From NCBI GenBank assembly GCA_930367215.1, contig OV884056.1, positions 284,562,067 to 284,626,066 of the forward strand: a stretch of DNA of 64,000 nt, given 5' to 3'. The stretch is from Pollenia angustigena (lineage: Eukaryota > Arthropoda > Insecta > Diptera > Polleniidae). The notes beneath the pieces were generated by a model, which saw only the letters and a list, made by a program, of their open reading frames with translations, ran no database searches and was not told where the DNA came from. The position numbers and the translations under genes are program-made. Below are positions 48,601-55,347 of this stretch, piece by piece. Position 1 is the first letter of the stretch; every line of letters begins with the position of its first letter.

Positions 48601-51178
48601 TGTTAAGGAAGAATTTTACCATTTACTTAAGTTATATTTATATATAAACATTTATATATACTTGTATACATATACTTTAACAAAGTTAATTATAAAAAGA
48701 GTAATTTTTGGGGATTTAGTATTTCGGTTGTAACTCTGCCATTTTTTAACCGATTTGACAGATTTATAAACCGACGTGTTTAAGAAGAAATACCATTTAC
48801 TTGAGTTATAAAGCTCGGACTCGGGGAGATCTATGGTTCCCGAAAGAGGGTATTTAAAAAAATAATTTTGGTCATAACTTTTTTGTACATGAACCGATTT
48901 TCCCGAGTTTTTTATAAAATATGTTCTACTAAAAATTTCCGATATTTTGACATATAAGTCATATCCATAGGACATATGGCAGCCCTAAAATTTAGGTTTT
49001 TATGCAATTTTTAATTTTTTTTGTACGGGAGGTACCACGCCCACTTCTCAATTCCAGCCCACATTTTGTAGGATGGTGTGTATTGGCAACCTAAATGTGT
49101 GTACCTAATTTGGAAACTTTGGCTTTTGCCGTTCTCAAGATATACGGAAATAAAAAAATACAACAACAAGGGATTTTTGGAAAAATTTAGAGGTAGTCGT
49201 GGTTTTTTGCTCATATCTCCGTCATTTTTGGACCGATCTGGCTGAATTTCAATAGCAAACTTAAACGGAGTATATGTGACATAAATATACATCAACCTAG
49301 TCCACATCATTTCTGGGGTTTTCGGAAAATCCATTTCAAAATACACACGGACAGACGGACAACCGGATTTGAACTTCGCTTTTCATAAGGACCCTGAATA
49401 TATATACTTTATAGGGTGTAGGATCAATATTGTGGAACATACAAACGGAATGACAAAGTTATATATACCCTCTTACCTTCGGTGAAGGGTATAAAAAGGG
49501 AAAATGACCAAAAGCTTGTAAATAAATGTACATATTTTATCAAAGATTTTGGTGCATTTTTTGTGGTCTTATAACCGTGGTATATGTACTACATCGACAA
49601 CATCTGCTATGTCTTCAATGCTAGTTTACTTCGAAACGTGAATTCCGATTATGTTATGCCAAAGTGTTGTGTGTTCTTGTTTAAAAAAATGGATCTTAGT
49701 AGAAAAGGGTTTTTGTTGGTAAATTCTTTTTTATTTGCATCTATTATCTTTCTAGACTATTGCGAGCCAAATAATTTAAATATACATTGTGAAGGTAAGT
49801 AAATTGAACATAATTTATTTGACATTGGATATAAAATTGTTGCTTACCCATTGTCATGTTGTTATTAAAAAAATTCTTAATAAAAATAAGACTATTAAAG
49901 TATGAAAGCTTTTGAGGATTGTAATTTGACTTAGAATATACACACATTCGAATAATATGAAAATTTATTCTTACCCTGCTAGCATTTGGAAGATTGTTTT
50001 TTAAAAAATCAGAGTAATGAGTCTTTTTCGAGTACTTTTGGTGATCAAAAACTTATTAATCAGCTACACGCTTAAAAATAGACTCGAAAATGACTCACGC
50101 TTATGATTCTAAAGTGTTTGATTTAAAATGCAATAACAAATCGTATTGAAACCGTAAATGGATCATCTTGGGGCTTAAAATATGAGTATTTAATGCGTTA
50201 TTCATAATCGAAATTCGCGCAGCTAGAAGGTTGTAAACTGTTTGATCACAAACTGATTATGCATGCGTTCGAAAAGTGATTACTTTTTTTGTTATTTATG
50301 ATCATATTTTGAGCAGATGGATAATTAAAAAGTGTTTGTTATTTTTTGTATAGCAATCTACAACGAATCATTCAGGTGCTTAAAATGTGAGTATTTCAAA
50401 CGCCATTTATAATCAAATTTTACGTAGCTAGAAGATTGAAAACTGCTTGGATATTTAAAAAGTACTTGTTAAGTTTTAACAGGAAATTTTTTTGTTTATT
50501 GTTTAGTAAATGTCTAAAAATTAAATTTTTCTTCATTCATAAAATTTTCACCGGAGTGATAGTTAAGTTGTGTCTTTTAAAATTGTAACTTAATAAGTGT
50601 GTGCATTAAATTGTTATTTGAAATAATTATAAAAAAAACTAAAACTACAAACATATACATATATAAAAAGTGTAAGAAAGACGCGAAAAAACTTCCTTTT
50701 AAATATATAAAGGAATTAAAAACCTTTGATGTTTTAGTGCAACAAGAAGAGGAAAAGCTGCAATAATTTGTAAGTATATAAATTTAAAAAAAACAAACAA
50801 ACAATTAGACTAGCTTAATAGTCATACTAATTTCTTAAAAAACTTTTACATTTTCAGAAAGAATATATTGCAAAAACCGATGGTGTACGACCGGCCGAAT
50901 TTTTAAGAGCTGCAGTTCGGAAATTGTTTTTAGATGATTAAGCTTGTTTGCGTAGTTACAACAACAATTAAAAGTAATATGTATATAATAACATATGTTA
51001 TTAAAAAAAAACTTACAAATATTTTTCGTTTTAGATATTTGTCATCTTAAATTTAAAATTTAAGAGCACCGACAAAGAATGCCATTCCTTTCTACAAAAG
51101 CATTTTGTTCATGCTAAAAATAGGGTGGCAAGAAGAATTTTAGTATAATTTTATTTGTATTATTATTATTACTATAAC

Positions 51179-51210
<32 letters not shown>

Positions 51211-53359
51211 TGTATCATTATTATTATTCTTATTATAATTATTATTATGATTAGCATTATTAGTGTTTTTTTTTTTTTTGTTGGATTAATTTATTAAAAA
51301 TTAATTAATTTTTAATAAACATAAATGTTACATGCTGTGTAAGTTATTAAATTATTTAACTTTTTGTGCTTATTTTTAATATGTTTTTTTAATAAACTTA
51401 AATGTACATATAAAAAAATTTATTTACTGCCTGTTTTTAGAAGGCGAGTGCAAAAGTGACTCGTTTAATTAACATTTCAAAATTTGTTTTTGTTTAAAAT
51501 GTTAATTAAACGAGTCACTTTTACACTCGAGCTGAAAGAAGTCAAATACGATTACCAGTACCACTATGTAGAAATAACTCTTAAATTAATAGAAATAGAC
51601 TAATAAATGACTCGAAAATGACTCGCATATGAAGCGAAATAAGACTAAAAAATTACTCGAAAAACGATCGCAAAAAAACATATAAAAGGCTCTTAAATTA
51701 ATAGAAATAGACTGATAAATTTTTATAAAAAGACTCCCAAATAACAAAAAAACTATTGATTAATGACTCATAGGCGATTAGAAATATGCCTTATATATGA
51801 ATCGAAAAAGACGCAGAAAAGAAGTTAAAAAAGACTGATAAATGACTAGGAAATTATTCGAAAGTGATCATAAATACCATTAGAAAAGAGTCTAAAATGA
51901 CTCTAAGCTAATAAAAAAAACTTATCATAAATGACTCATCAAGAAGAGTCGCGGGTAGGGTACCATTTTCTACCGACAAAAGTATCATTTATGATCAGAA
52001 AATGAGCGCATATTCTGATTTTTTAATCGCATTGGACAGTCAAAAAAGACTCGATTATGATTAAAAATTTTACAAAATGCTAGCTGGGTAATAATTATTA
52101 AAAATGGTGTAAAAATATTAAATACATACATATATTTGATTGCAACTTACCATAAACTCCTTCAAACATTCCTGTCGTATCCATTCTTGTGGTAACCAAT
52201 ATAAATTTCTCCTTTGGATTAACAATGCTGACTTCATTTTCATTTACAATTGGACGCGGAAATAAAGTAGCATAAATATTTTTACCCTCCAAGGGATCAC
52301 AATAACGAGTTTGAGCTAAATTATTGATGAAATTAGTACGACGCCAACAAACTTCGGTACTAACAGCGGCACTCATAAAACTTTTTATCTCCACAGCGCA
52401 AAGACTACGTAAATGCTGATTTTCATAATCAAAACTATTAAATTTCGTAAAACATTCAATTAGTTTAACAACTGTCTCGTTATTGGGTATGATAATAATA
52501 GGAAAAGGAAAATCTTCGTGTAACAAACCAGAGCCCCAAGGATTCCACGAATCCTTTGGCCGTTGCGATGAACAAGTGGCAGTTTCTTTAGAATTGGGCA
52601 ACATTATGCCACTGTATTGATTTGGACATTTAAGTTCATGTGAAAACCCCGCACCCTCACTAGTAAAATTATCAAACATGTTTAAAACTAGGACGGCGGA
52701 AATGTTGCCTGCACCCTCATGCTTTAAACGCATCATATTCTCACGATTGAAATAATCGGAATTTAGAATGGCGGCATAAGGAGGAGCTGGTGGGGAGTTT
52801 AGTAGAAACTCTAATTGATTTTTATCGAAAACATAATGTAATGCTCCTACAGAACCAGATTCTGCAGCTAAAGAAAAATTGTAAAGGAAAGGTTAAAGTA
52901 TTATAAGAATAGAGAAGGGAGAAGGTGTAAACTTACAAGAACAGCCTGTTTGGTGGGTTCCATTTAAACGTCTAAAGCAGGTGCCACCAAAAAAGGATTC
53001 ATAAATTTTTTCATGTAAACGCTTACAGGATACTACTTAAAAATACAATAAACAATTAGAAAGGTTAAAAAAATACAGCTGTTGTTTAATGAACTGGCTG
53101 GTCATAATATGAGTCACTACTACGAGTTGAACTTGCAATTAAATTAAACATATTTAAAATACTGTCATTTATAATAGTTAATTGTATTCTATTGAATTCT
53201 TGTTATTTATTAAGCGAAACTTTTCATTTTTAAATTATTCGTGTACTTTGCCTAAAAACCCCGGAACATTGTATTACACCCACCTTCAATTGACTTTGTT
53301 TGCAACAAAATGTAAATGATTAAACACCAATTTACAATCTTGTTGAATTGTAGCTCCAT
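24622..53359 (-). CDS. nct: Nicastrin, gamma-secretase subunit
   Basis: Type I membrane glycoprotein that recruits substrates to the gamma-secretase complex (with presenilin, APH-1 and PEN-2), which cleaves Notch. Six exons join as 53359-53284, 53035-52937, 52867-52151, 26101-25282, 25164-24962 and 24842-24622, all GT..AG and phase-matched, giving 711 aa (human 709). Exon 1 is a signal peptide (VNWCLIIYILLQ core). Exon 2 reads CKRLHEKIYESFFGGTCF, then RRLNGTHQTGCS. Exon 3 holds DSWNPWGSGLLHEDFPFPII and exon 4 the aminopeptidase-like GESYDYIGSQRFVYD motif. Exon 6 ends with YSTWSESTWNS, one membrane segment (LTIGLLVFILSFCLIYII) and a short tail. The third intron is 26 kb; phases GTTTATG|..|GTGTTGGC join across it to VYGGVGAKDSLTGYT, which supports the link. 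Exons 5-6 form the juxtamembrane region. Confidence 0.95.
26646..26746. mobile_element. GAAAAACTCCCCGG hairpin MITE, copy 1 (degenerate)
   Basis: GTGAATAAAAACTCCCC on the left pairs with GGGGAGTTTTTGTTCATAA on the right, with CCATTTTACAATTGAATA between. Better copies with intact CAGCCCAATTATGAA ends are at 39000-39131 and 54901-55021. Confidence 0.6.
26746..27917 (-). mobile_element. Helitron-like non-autonomous element 1
   Basis: On the minus strand it begins near AAAAATGTTTGTCTGTTTG, reads TTGGCTTATAGACCCCTAAA, carries degenerate repeats (ATCTTAAGAACTGTT, GTACCTCCCATAGGA) and ends CACCGGGCAAAGCTAC. It is the same family as 27919-28802, whose 3' end abuts its 5' end, so the original TC start is lost. 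Confidence 0.55.
27919..28802 (-). mobile_element. Helitron-like non-autonomous element 2, TC...CTAG
   Basis: The minus strand reads A|TCTATATATATAAAAATG at 28803-28802 and ends AGCGCACCGGGTTAAGCTAG|T at 27919. TC start, CTRR end and an A/T insertion site fit Helitron rules. The interior holds degenerate repeats of about 420 bp containing TATGGGAGGTA (plus strand), AAGTGTAGTATA and CACTATAACAGTTCTTAAGA. No Rep/helicase coding. Confidence 0.65.
29094..29528. mobile_element. TIR element with CCCTGMAGGAAA ends and many GTCAC/GTGAC boxes
   Basis: CCCTGCAGGAAATG on the left and TTTCCTTCAGGG on the right are inverted. The body is unusually rich in ACTAGTGAC, GTCACCA and GTAGACA-type short repeats. 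No TSD beyond TT was seen. Confidence 0.5.
29529..31052. other. RFX downstream region
   Basis: No coding sequence recognised. The first 300 bp after the RFX stop carry several AATAAA-type signals on the minus strand (one at 31009-31004), so this part is likely 3' UTR. A palindromic or repeat element was not found here. Confidence 0.4.
31053..33509 (-). CDS. Rfx: RFX-family transcription factor (RFX1/2/3 group), uninterrupted frame
   Basis: RFX proteins bind X-box promoters and in animals switch on ciliary genes in sensory neurons. The 818-aa frame starts at ATG 33509. Residues 1-305 are a Thr/Ser/Gln-rich activation region with a polyQ/His-Gln tract (about 90-117). Residues 312-391 are the winged-helix DNA-binding domain (TIKWLSQNYETAEGVSLPRS, YMQHC, then SFGKLIRSVFSGLRTRRLGT and GNSKYHYYGIR). 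A Ser/Asn-rich linker with a basic GHHHSNKPSKK patch follows. The conserved B/C and dimerisation regions occupy about 450-790, and it ends EPPAKRVKQE. No domain is missing. There is no intron inside the coding region, although animal RFX genes are usually split. It lies inside nicastrin intron 3 on the same strand. Start choice follows the longest frame; a 5' non-coding exon is possible. Confidence 0.92.
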   Translation of the reverse strand: MATRLAAPRNFVLTSTTAAGIINSPTLSVVSPATDTITTESTVLPCIVNTTTDSAALVVTRDPSSSFHSAQQEEYQYITAESLQDVMTTHHHQQQPIVHMHQHHPQQLQQQQQEQQEDVAVINVVVPMDNNDTSSNEAQAAMDTLAAIKEGVVDLVHHSEQDEGCPQYITVTVSTQDAGQNYQVQYVDAEQLYQATNATQTQITYPFCPVQEYQTNQSTFYTTTTENFNTDGIQLTGNTSHNSTTLMPYLVPVEDGMLINTSSEDLQSSPQTPNSSSNTMVGIQCMNSATEHEMDDNSMETDFNHMAGSNKIAAATIKWLSQNYETAEGVSLPRSTLYNHYMQHCNESKIEPVNAASFGKLIRSVFSGLRTRRLGTRGNSKYHYYGIRIKPDSLLKQQQSHEENSTSPTKNSSSQPASSSAANQNSSHNNQASTSRCTSGHHHSNKPSKKLIFKPESYAACAQFLGDGTGALPPFPMLELDHSYPSAITAQDLELFRLKYQEHCEKFLDAIVNLEFNTIEYLWREFWSTTHHDSLQNLSRSKLQLLCLSSPIQTFVHNIDCQFFQNMVDVIIPDVLRSIPNALTQAIRSFAKNMEAWLCEAMSGIPDQMVQIKSAAVSAFCQTLRRYTSLNHLAQAARAVLQNSTQITQMLADLNRVDFNNVQEQAAWVCQCDPDMVKRFENDFKAALQQQSSLEQWASWLQMVVDSALQEYRGKSCYPKAARQFLLKWSLYSSMVIRDLTLRSASSFGSFHLIRLLYDEYMFYLVEHKIAEAQEKTAIAVICDRLQKDDDFELDYQLELIAADGTNSEPPAKRVKQE
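33510..34403. promoter_or_regulatory. Presumed RFX 5' UTR and upstream region
   Basis: No conserved coding sequence. Contains CAACAA-type short repeats (33705-33745) and a GT/T-rich run (34000-34050). Being directly upstream of RFX it probably holds its promoter, but no core element can be assigned with confidence. Confidence 0.3.
34404..34950. mobile_element. TIR element with TTGGTGCTAAAAGAGCCAAT ends
   Basis: The ends are inverted over about 50 bp (TTGGTGCTAAAAGAGCCAAT, then TCAAAA and CACTTTTGAGAAA). 547 bp, no coding potential. A degenerate relative is at about 38038-38258. TSD not resolved because a second element abuts the right end. Confidence 0.75.
34953..35920. mobile_element. GGTTACCGCG-family element (CAG TSD type), long copy
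   Basis: The right end CGAAATACCCGGTAACCCCC is followed by CAG. The left end is eroded (CCTTCCGCGTATTTAGATTC). Landmarks shared with 19038-19344 include TCGTTCGAAACGATGACAGAG, ATGGGAAATTTGAT and GAAAATCGTAATACACAGTA. The interior is longer by about 650 bp and contains a nested element (35183-35370). Frames in the interior have no recognisable domain. Confidence 0.65.
35183..35370. mobile_element. hAT-type MITE (CAAGGCCCAT ends), TACTATTC TSD
   Basis: CAAGGCCCATTGAAAAGGTC and the inverted CAAGGCCCATCTATCAGGTC bound 188 bp. The 8-bp target duplication TACTATTC is perfect (35175-35182, 35371-35378). Confidence 0.88.
36035..36365. repeat. Degenerate tandem duplication, about 195-bp spacing
   Basis: CTTGGTCTGACTAGACCAAA...CTTGCAATATTTTTC-AATA...GTGAATTCT-TA--TGATAT recurs as CTTGGCCAGACCAAATTT...CTTGCAATATCTTTCAAATA. 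Function unknown. Confidence 0.45.
36517..37641. mobile_element. PIF/Harbinger-type element, 1125 bp, TAA TSD
   Basis: TGCCCCTATTGCGGTTCTCG and the inverted TGCCCTTTATTGCGGTTCTC bound the element, with TAA on both sides (36514-36516, 37642-37644). The inside keeps a remnant of the element's Myb/SANT-type accessory gene (next entry). The transposase is missing. Confidence 0.8.
37014..37205 (+). pseudogene. Remnant of a Harbinger Myb/SANT-like accessory gene
   Basis: Reads KASIKKKLANNKRDSQATGR then a short acidic helix (SLNSLEDTVSQLLSLK). The K-K...N-KR--QATG-G pattern followed by L--LED resembles the end of the Myb/SANT-like protein that accompanies PIF/Harbinger transposases. The SANT helices themselves are not intact. 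Support comes mainly from its place inside a TAA-flanked element. Confidence 0.4.
38038..38258. mobile_element. Degenerate GGTGCTAAAAGRGCCAATGTC family copy
   Basis: ATTGCTGAAAGGGCCAAAGT on the left and TTGACATTGGCCCTTTTATC on the right are diverged copies of the ends at 34404-34950. The open frame through it is not considered real. Confidence 0.45.
38602..38771. repeat. Second copy of the 0.2-kb element repeat
   Basis: Shares with 181-338 the sequence TTTTATAATTTTTGTTATAA, AGAGAARTATTT, CATAAAATTCTTTTATTA and the end ATTCTTGCGTTTT-CGTTTTC. The left terminal repeat of the element is absent here, so it is truncated. Confidence 0.65.
39000..39131. mobile_element. CAGCCCAATTATGAA hairpin MITE, copy 2
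   Basis: CAGCCCAATTATGAA ends at both sides enclose paired AATTCCCCGGGGGTTTT / ACTCCCGGGGAATTT and CTCCCATTTTT. ATA flanks both ends, as in the copy at 54901. Confidence 0.8.
39132..40133. other. Gene-free stretch with old repeat debris
   Basis: ACTTTTGATA/AGTGACATAACTC-type motifs at 39410-39740 resemble the ends of the element at 47899-48479, but boundaries are lost. Short runs CGCCCACTTTT (39220) recall the Helitron-like element at 62 kb. Confidence 0.35.
40145..40613 (-). mobile_element. 5'-truncated non-LTR retrotransposon, 3' end with 11-bp TSD
   Basis: The minus strand encodes the very end of a non-LTR polyprotein: TLIGFLTGHCPVRAFAGRW, then FCRLCDDSEELETIEHVLCH with the C-x2-C...H-x4-C knuckle, ending at a stop (40325). 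A 3' UTR of about 180 bp follows, ending in TAACCTAACCTAACCTCAC. The duplication TGCCCTTATGT flanks it (40134-40144, 40614-40624). The HCP/CCHC tail is seen in LOA/I/Jockey-group elements. The reverse transcriptase is gone, so the copy is dead on arrival. Confidence 0.85.
41215..43117 (+). pseudogene. Helitron helicase C-terminal remnant, split by a hAT element
   Basis: Rolling-circle Helitrons encode a Rep-Pif1-like helicase. Before the insertion the plus strand reads YKSVHSVTTQDDVDNY, then TEFLNSLELQELPPHFLQLK and VGSV, with a stop and frame breaks. After it, LMNNFIEATFPKGKYKGDVF, then PADMPFDFIRLQLPLRLAFA and MTTNKPQRHTL, which is Pif1 helicase motifs V-VI with the family NKAQGQTL changed. 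The halves rejoin as TRLALKLMNNFIEA when the hAT element and one TSD copy are removed. The rest of the Rep and helicase domains is not present upstream. Confidence 0.8.
41432..42899. mobile_element. hAT-type element (TAGGGT ends), 1.47 kb, inside a Helitron remnant
   Basis: TAGGGTTGCCATACGTACTG on the left and the inverted TAGGGTAGCTAGATTT on the right. The flanks ATTGAAAC and GTTGAAAC match in 7 of 8 bases. Both ends carry arrays of GTACTGTTTTT/TGTACTG (41450-41580 and 42815-42880), likely transposase-binding sites. No transposase frame remains. Confidence 0.88.
43125..43195. repeat. Hairpin, AAATTTATATGAAAA-TACTCA arms
   Basis: AAAATTTATATGAAAATTAC is inverted as GTGCTTTTCATATAAATTTA around CTCAGTTTTTTTGAG. 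Possibly a Helitron-associated or MITE hairpin. Confidence 0.45.
44472..44930 (-). CDS. Small two-exon transposon gene, C-terminal module shared with the 15-kb element
   Basis: Function unknown. Exon 1 starts at ATG near 44923 (MDFVKENTDTDAEKTKNTE), loses frame in a poly-A/T run, and recovers as DFEAIPKRYTSIRP before a donor (GTAAGT, about 44796). After an intron of about 55 bp exon 2 reads GRSSGDPTVNLLRALGYVHS, then GPLYTSKLEISKKKW, DHLQDLKKLLPKDCHHFYEK and a stop. The last 31 residues align with the end of the gene at 14961-15392. The protein is far too short for a transposase catalytic domain, so it is either an accessory protein or the eroded last exons of one. The frameshift argues for the latter. 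Confidence 0.5.
44986..45368. mobile_element. MITE with CCCCCATATTCATAG ends, TAA TSD, nested
   Basis: CCCCCATATTCATAGAAAAT on the left and GAATACGGGGG at the far right, TAA on both sides (44983-44985, 45369-45371). The paired inner arms (AAAGGTTTATTGAACAA) are intact. A second MITE interrupts its right tip. Same family as 23757-23872. Confidence 0.85.
45101..45358. mobile_element. hAT-type MITE (CAAGGTATATTTATAGCAGG ends), AATACGGG TSD, innermost of a nest
   Basis: CAAGGTATATTTATAGCAGG-TAG is perfectly inverted at the right. The 8-bp duplication AATACGGG (45093-45100, 45359-45366) is perfect. Inner arms TGATACAAACTGTCAAA and TTTGACAGTTCGTATCA also pair. Confidence 0.92.
46536..47243. mobile_element. 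TIR element with TTTACACTTGCAAG ends, TAA TSD
   Basis: CCTAGGGTTTACACTTGCAA and the inverted CCCTGCCTTTACACATGCAA bound 708 bp; TAA flanks both sides (46533-46535, 47244-47246). ACTTGCAAG boxes recur inside (46615-46680, 47150-47220). No transposase. Confidence 0.75.
47323..47577. repeat. Dispersed repeat, TATTCGGCTGTGCCG start and GGTGAAGGGTATAAAA end, short copy
   Basis: Starts AACAAGTAAGAGTGCTATAT, then the palindrome TTCGGCTGTGCCGA and TATATACCCTTCACC. It ends ACCTTCGGTGAAGGGTATAA. The same end units occur at 48600-49495, 53905-53955 and 59640-59818. This is a common type of repeat in flies, but its class cannot be decided from this window. Confidence 0.5.
47599..47829. mobile_element. 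Hairpin element with GGGTCTAATCAC ends, CAG TSD
   Basis: GGGTCTAATCACAGCATTCG on the left pairs with CGTATGCGGTGATTAGACCC on the right, with TATCGAATCGAATAAA-like paired sequence inside. CAG flanks both ends (47596-47598, 47830-47832). The empty site resembles TTTAGTATTTCGG at 48717, so the target was the surrounding repeat. Confidence 0.8.
47899..48479. mobile_element. TIR element with CGCACCTGTTCATCAAAAGT ends, ATAT (or TA) TSD
   Basis: CGCACCTGTTCATCAAAAGT-AACACAACTC is inverted at the right end. It splits the repeat GGACATATGGCAGCCCTAAA, which is intact at 48971-48990. The split copy shows ATAT on both sides, so the duplication is either ATAT or a TA with one more terminal base. 581 bp; a degenerate relative may lie at 39410-39740. 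Confidence 0.85.
48484..49495. repeat. Dispersed GGTGAAGGGTATAA repeat, longer copy
   Basis: Carries two to three internal units with AACCGATTTGA-ATTT-TAAA, CCGACGTGTT-AGGAAGAA and TAGGACATAT-GCAGCC. It ends with ACGGACAGACGGACAACCGG, CTTCGCTTTTCATAAGG and CGGTGAAGGGTATAAA. Open frames on it (48652-48975, 49011-49346) have no domain. Continues the copy interrupted at 47899. Confidence 0.5.
49584..49797 (+). other. Orphan exon-like frame with a hydrophobic N-terminal segment
   Basis: The frame contains MDLSRKGFLLVNSFLFASII and FLDYCEPNNLNIHCEG, followed immediately by a good donor (GTAAGTAAATT at 49795). It would suit a first exon of a secreted protein. No continuing exon was recognised downstream, and the region is inside the nicastrin intron on the opposite strand, so it may be a captured or chance exon. 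Confidence 0.2.
50690..51140 (+). pseudogene. DUF4806-like C-terminal gene remnant inside the 2.1-kb element
   Basis: Exon-like pieces read FPFKYIKELKTFDVLVQQEE then EKLQ. After an acceptor (CATTTTCAG, about 50858) comes KEYIAKTDGVRPAEFLRAAV then RKLFLDD and a stop. After another acceptor (CGTTTTAG, about 51034) comes KSTDKECHSFLQKHFVHAKN then RVARRIL. The order (P-K-lel--f, then GG/DG--...LR-L-K-LF) resembles DUF4806, a domain found in insect transposon-linked proteins. Only the C-terminal part is recognisable. Confidence 0.4.
51150..51270. repeat. Imperfect ATT/TTA microsatellite
   Basis: Many TTATTATTA units with scattered substitutions (ACTATAACTA, AGTATTATT, GATTAGCATT). Confidence 0.85.
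51441..51531. repeat. Hairpin GCGAGTGCAAAAGTGACTCG
   Basis: GAGTGCAAAAGTGACTCGTT-TAATTAACATTT is inverted after a short AAAATTTGTTTTTGTTT loop. The arm carries the GACTCG box that is arrayed elsewhere in the host element. Confidence 0.65.
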
Positions 53360-53900
53360 TGCTACGTGAGTCTTCTTAACTTAATTAACTAATTTTAATC
53401 AATAGTTTATCGCTTAATTTAACTGTTAATAATTAAATTTATTTTCGCAAAATCAACTTAAAAATATACAACAAACAACAACGAATCAAGAGTTAATGCT
53501 TCTTCTTGTTTGACAACAAGTTGTCAGATTTTTAATTGCACATATGTTTTTTGCAACAGTGTTGTATTTACTTTGGAATGGTTGGATAATGTTGGCATAT
53601 TAATGGTAGCAATTTCAAAATCAGTTTAAAATATAAATATTTTTAATAACCACAATACTAATTATTTTTAATAATTTTATTAGATTTTTGTACAATTTGG
53701 ATAAAATTTGAGTACCAACACATACCACAAAGTGGGCGGGGCAATTTTTTGGGTCCAGGGGGCCCCACGGGCCTCAGCCCCCTTAAATTTTAATTATGGT
53801 TTTTTTCTTTTTTTATTCTGATTCGGGTAGCATATTTTTTTTATTTTTTTTTTGTACGCCCCGTAAAGTGCACTTCAGCCGAAATTTATAGTATTTAACA
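53360..53900. promoter_or_regulatory. Nicastrin 5' UTR/upstream region
   Basis: The 100 bp upstream of the nicastrin ATG are AT-rich without upstream ATGs in good context. No core promoter element can be assigned. 53700-53880 contains a C-rich strip (GGGGGCCCCACGGGCC, 53759-53774) unlike its AT-rich surroundings. Confidence 0.3.
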
Positions 53901-54428
53901 ATAAACAAGTAAGATTGTTATATTCGGCTGTGCCGAATCTTTGGTACCCTCTACCGACAGTTAGAATATTTCAGAAGTGAACTTTATATCGGACCTTTGG
54001 TTATTATGAATCGAATGTACGAAATTTTTTTTCAATATTAGTATTCAATTTTTTATATGGGAATCTGAAATCAGGGCATGAATTACGTTAATAACTAAAA
54101 TAGTTTTGCGATCTTTTCATAATAAAATTAATATTTACCTTCTTCTAAAATCTATATTTTTAATCTAGTACATATCGACCCCTAACCGCGAAAACAACGT
54201 AAGCGCCAAAAATAAAATTTTACAGGAGAGAGCTTTTTTATTTAATTTCATATAAATTTTGTATGAAATTTGTCGCTTACAATATAATTGTTTTTGCTAT
54301 AGAATCGTAACGGTACCTTTTGTGACCATCACATTTTAGGAGATGATGCAAGTGTTGCCAATAAAGTCATTTATTAAAAAAACGAAAATTGAAAATCATG
54401 TCGCTTACGTTATTTTCGCGGTTAGGGC

Positions 54429-55347
54429 TCGATATGTATGTACATATGTATATAAAATGCAAAAAATGCTTCTGTGTCCTTTAAAGACTCCGAAACCAAC
54501 CAACCCACGTGGTATTGTAAAGGTAATTTTCCAAGGATGGTTTTGGGTTTAAAAAAATTTAAAAGTAGGACCGCGAGGGTAGTTTTGGGCCAATTTCTGC
54601 CTCTCCGAAATTACATCTCAGATTTTAATGAAGTTTTTTAGATAGATAGATTCCTACTTATATGTACACATTAGCAATACATTTTTAAAAAAATAGAACC
54701 ACGAGGGGTTGTGGGGGAAAATTTCTGCCTCTACGAAACTATTAAACAGATTCAAATAAAATTTAAAACGTAGATAGATTTCTAATTATATGGATACATG
54801 AGCTATGCATTTTCAAAAATAGGATCACGAGAAGAGATAGGGGGCAATTTCTGCATCTCCGAAACTAACTAACAGATTTTAATGAAATTTAAAACATACA
54901 GCCCAATTATGAATAAAAATTCGAGTTTTCTCCCTTCTCCCATTTTTTTCTATGTAAATTCAATTGTAAAAATGGGAAAGGGGAAAAAGCTTCCGGGGAG
55001 TTTGTATTCATTATTGGGCTGATAGATATACCCCACTTATATGGACTCATTATCTATTTATTTTTTTTAACAGGATTACGAGGGAAGTTAGTGGGCAATT
55101 TCTGTTTCTCCAAAACTATCACAGATTTTAATGAAATTTAAAACACAGATAGATTCCTAATTATATGGATACATTAGAAATTAATTTATTTAAAAAAATA
55201 AGACAACAACAATTGCTTCTCCAAAACTATCAAACAGACTAATGGAATTAAAACCGTACATAGATTCCTCTATATGGACACATTAGCTGTGTATTTTAAA
55301 AAAGAAGGGGAGCGTAGTAGCACACGCCGGGTATCCGCTTGTACGAT
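54429..55347 (+). mobile_element. Helitron-like element with a ~125-bp minisatellite
   Basis: Begins near TATGTATATAAAATGCAAAA and ends AGCACACGCCGGGTATCCGC-TTG|T. The interior is five to six degenerate units of about 125 bp, each with CAATTTCTGCCTCTCCGAAA, CAGATTTTAATGAAATTTAA, AGATAGATTCCTAATTATAT and GGATACATTAGC. One unit is split by a hairpin MITE (54901-55021). Termini are degenerate, so the class assignment rests on likeness to 27919-28802. Confidence 0.5.
54909..55021. mobile_element. CAGCCCAATTATGAA hairpin MITE, copy 3
   Basis: CAGCCCAATTATGAATAAAA and the inverted CAGCCCAATAATGAATACAA enclose the paired CTTCTCCCATTTTT region. ATA flanks both ends, and the interrupted minisatellite unit can be rejoined as AAAACATAGATA. 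Confidence 0.8.

Larger units (their letters stand above)
49974..52088 (+). mobile_element. 2.1-kb TIR element with CCCTGCTAGCATTT ends and GACTCG arrays
   Basis: CCCTGCTAGCATTTG at the left and CAAAATGCTAGCTGGG at the right are inverted. Both subterminal regions are filled with AATGACTCGAAAA-like units (left about 50015-50100, right about 51590-51960, at least eight). A hairpin (51441-51531) and an ATT microsatellite (51150-51270) lie inside. It also keeps a short gene remnant (next entry). TSD uncertain (TTA and TAA). Confidence 0.65.
26102..52150 (-). other. Nicastrin intron 3 (26 kb), hosts RFX and many transposons
   Basis: Donor GTAAGT at 52150 and acceptor TTTTTTCAG at 26102. The other nicastrin introns are 69 to about 250 bp. 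The growth comes from a nested gene (31.05-33.51 kb) and about 20 transposon insertions. Gaps not listed separately (26108-26640, 28803-29093, 29529-31000, 43630-44108, 45790-46535) show no gene. Confidence 0.85.

Noticed and set aside
48652..49346. 107- and 111-aa frames in the 48-49 kb repeat
   Set aside because: They follow the internal units of the dispersed GGTGAAGGGTATAA repeat and are not conserved between its copies here.
51150..51270. Possible CRISPR-like or regulated repeat array
   Set aside because: It is an imperfect ATT microsatellite in a eukaryotic genome, with no spacer-repeat structure.
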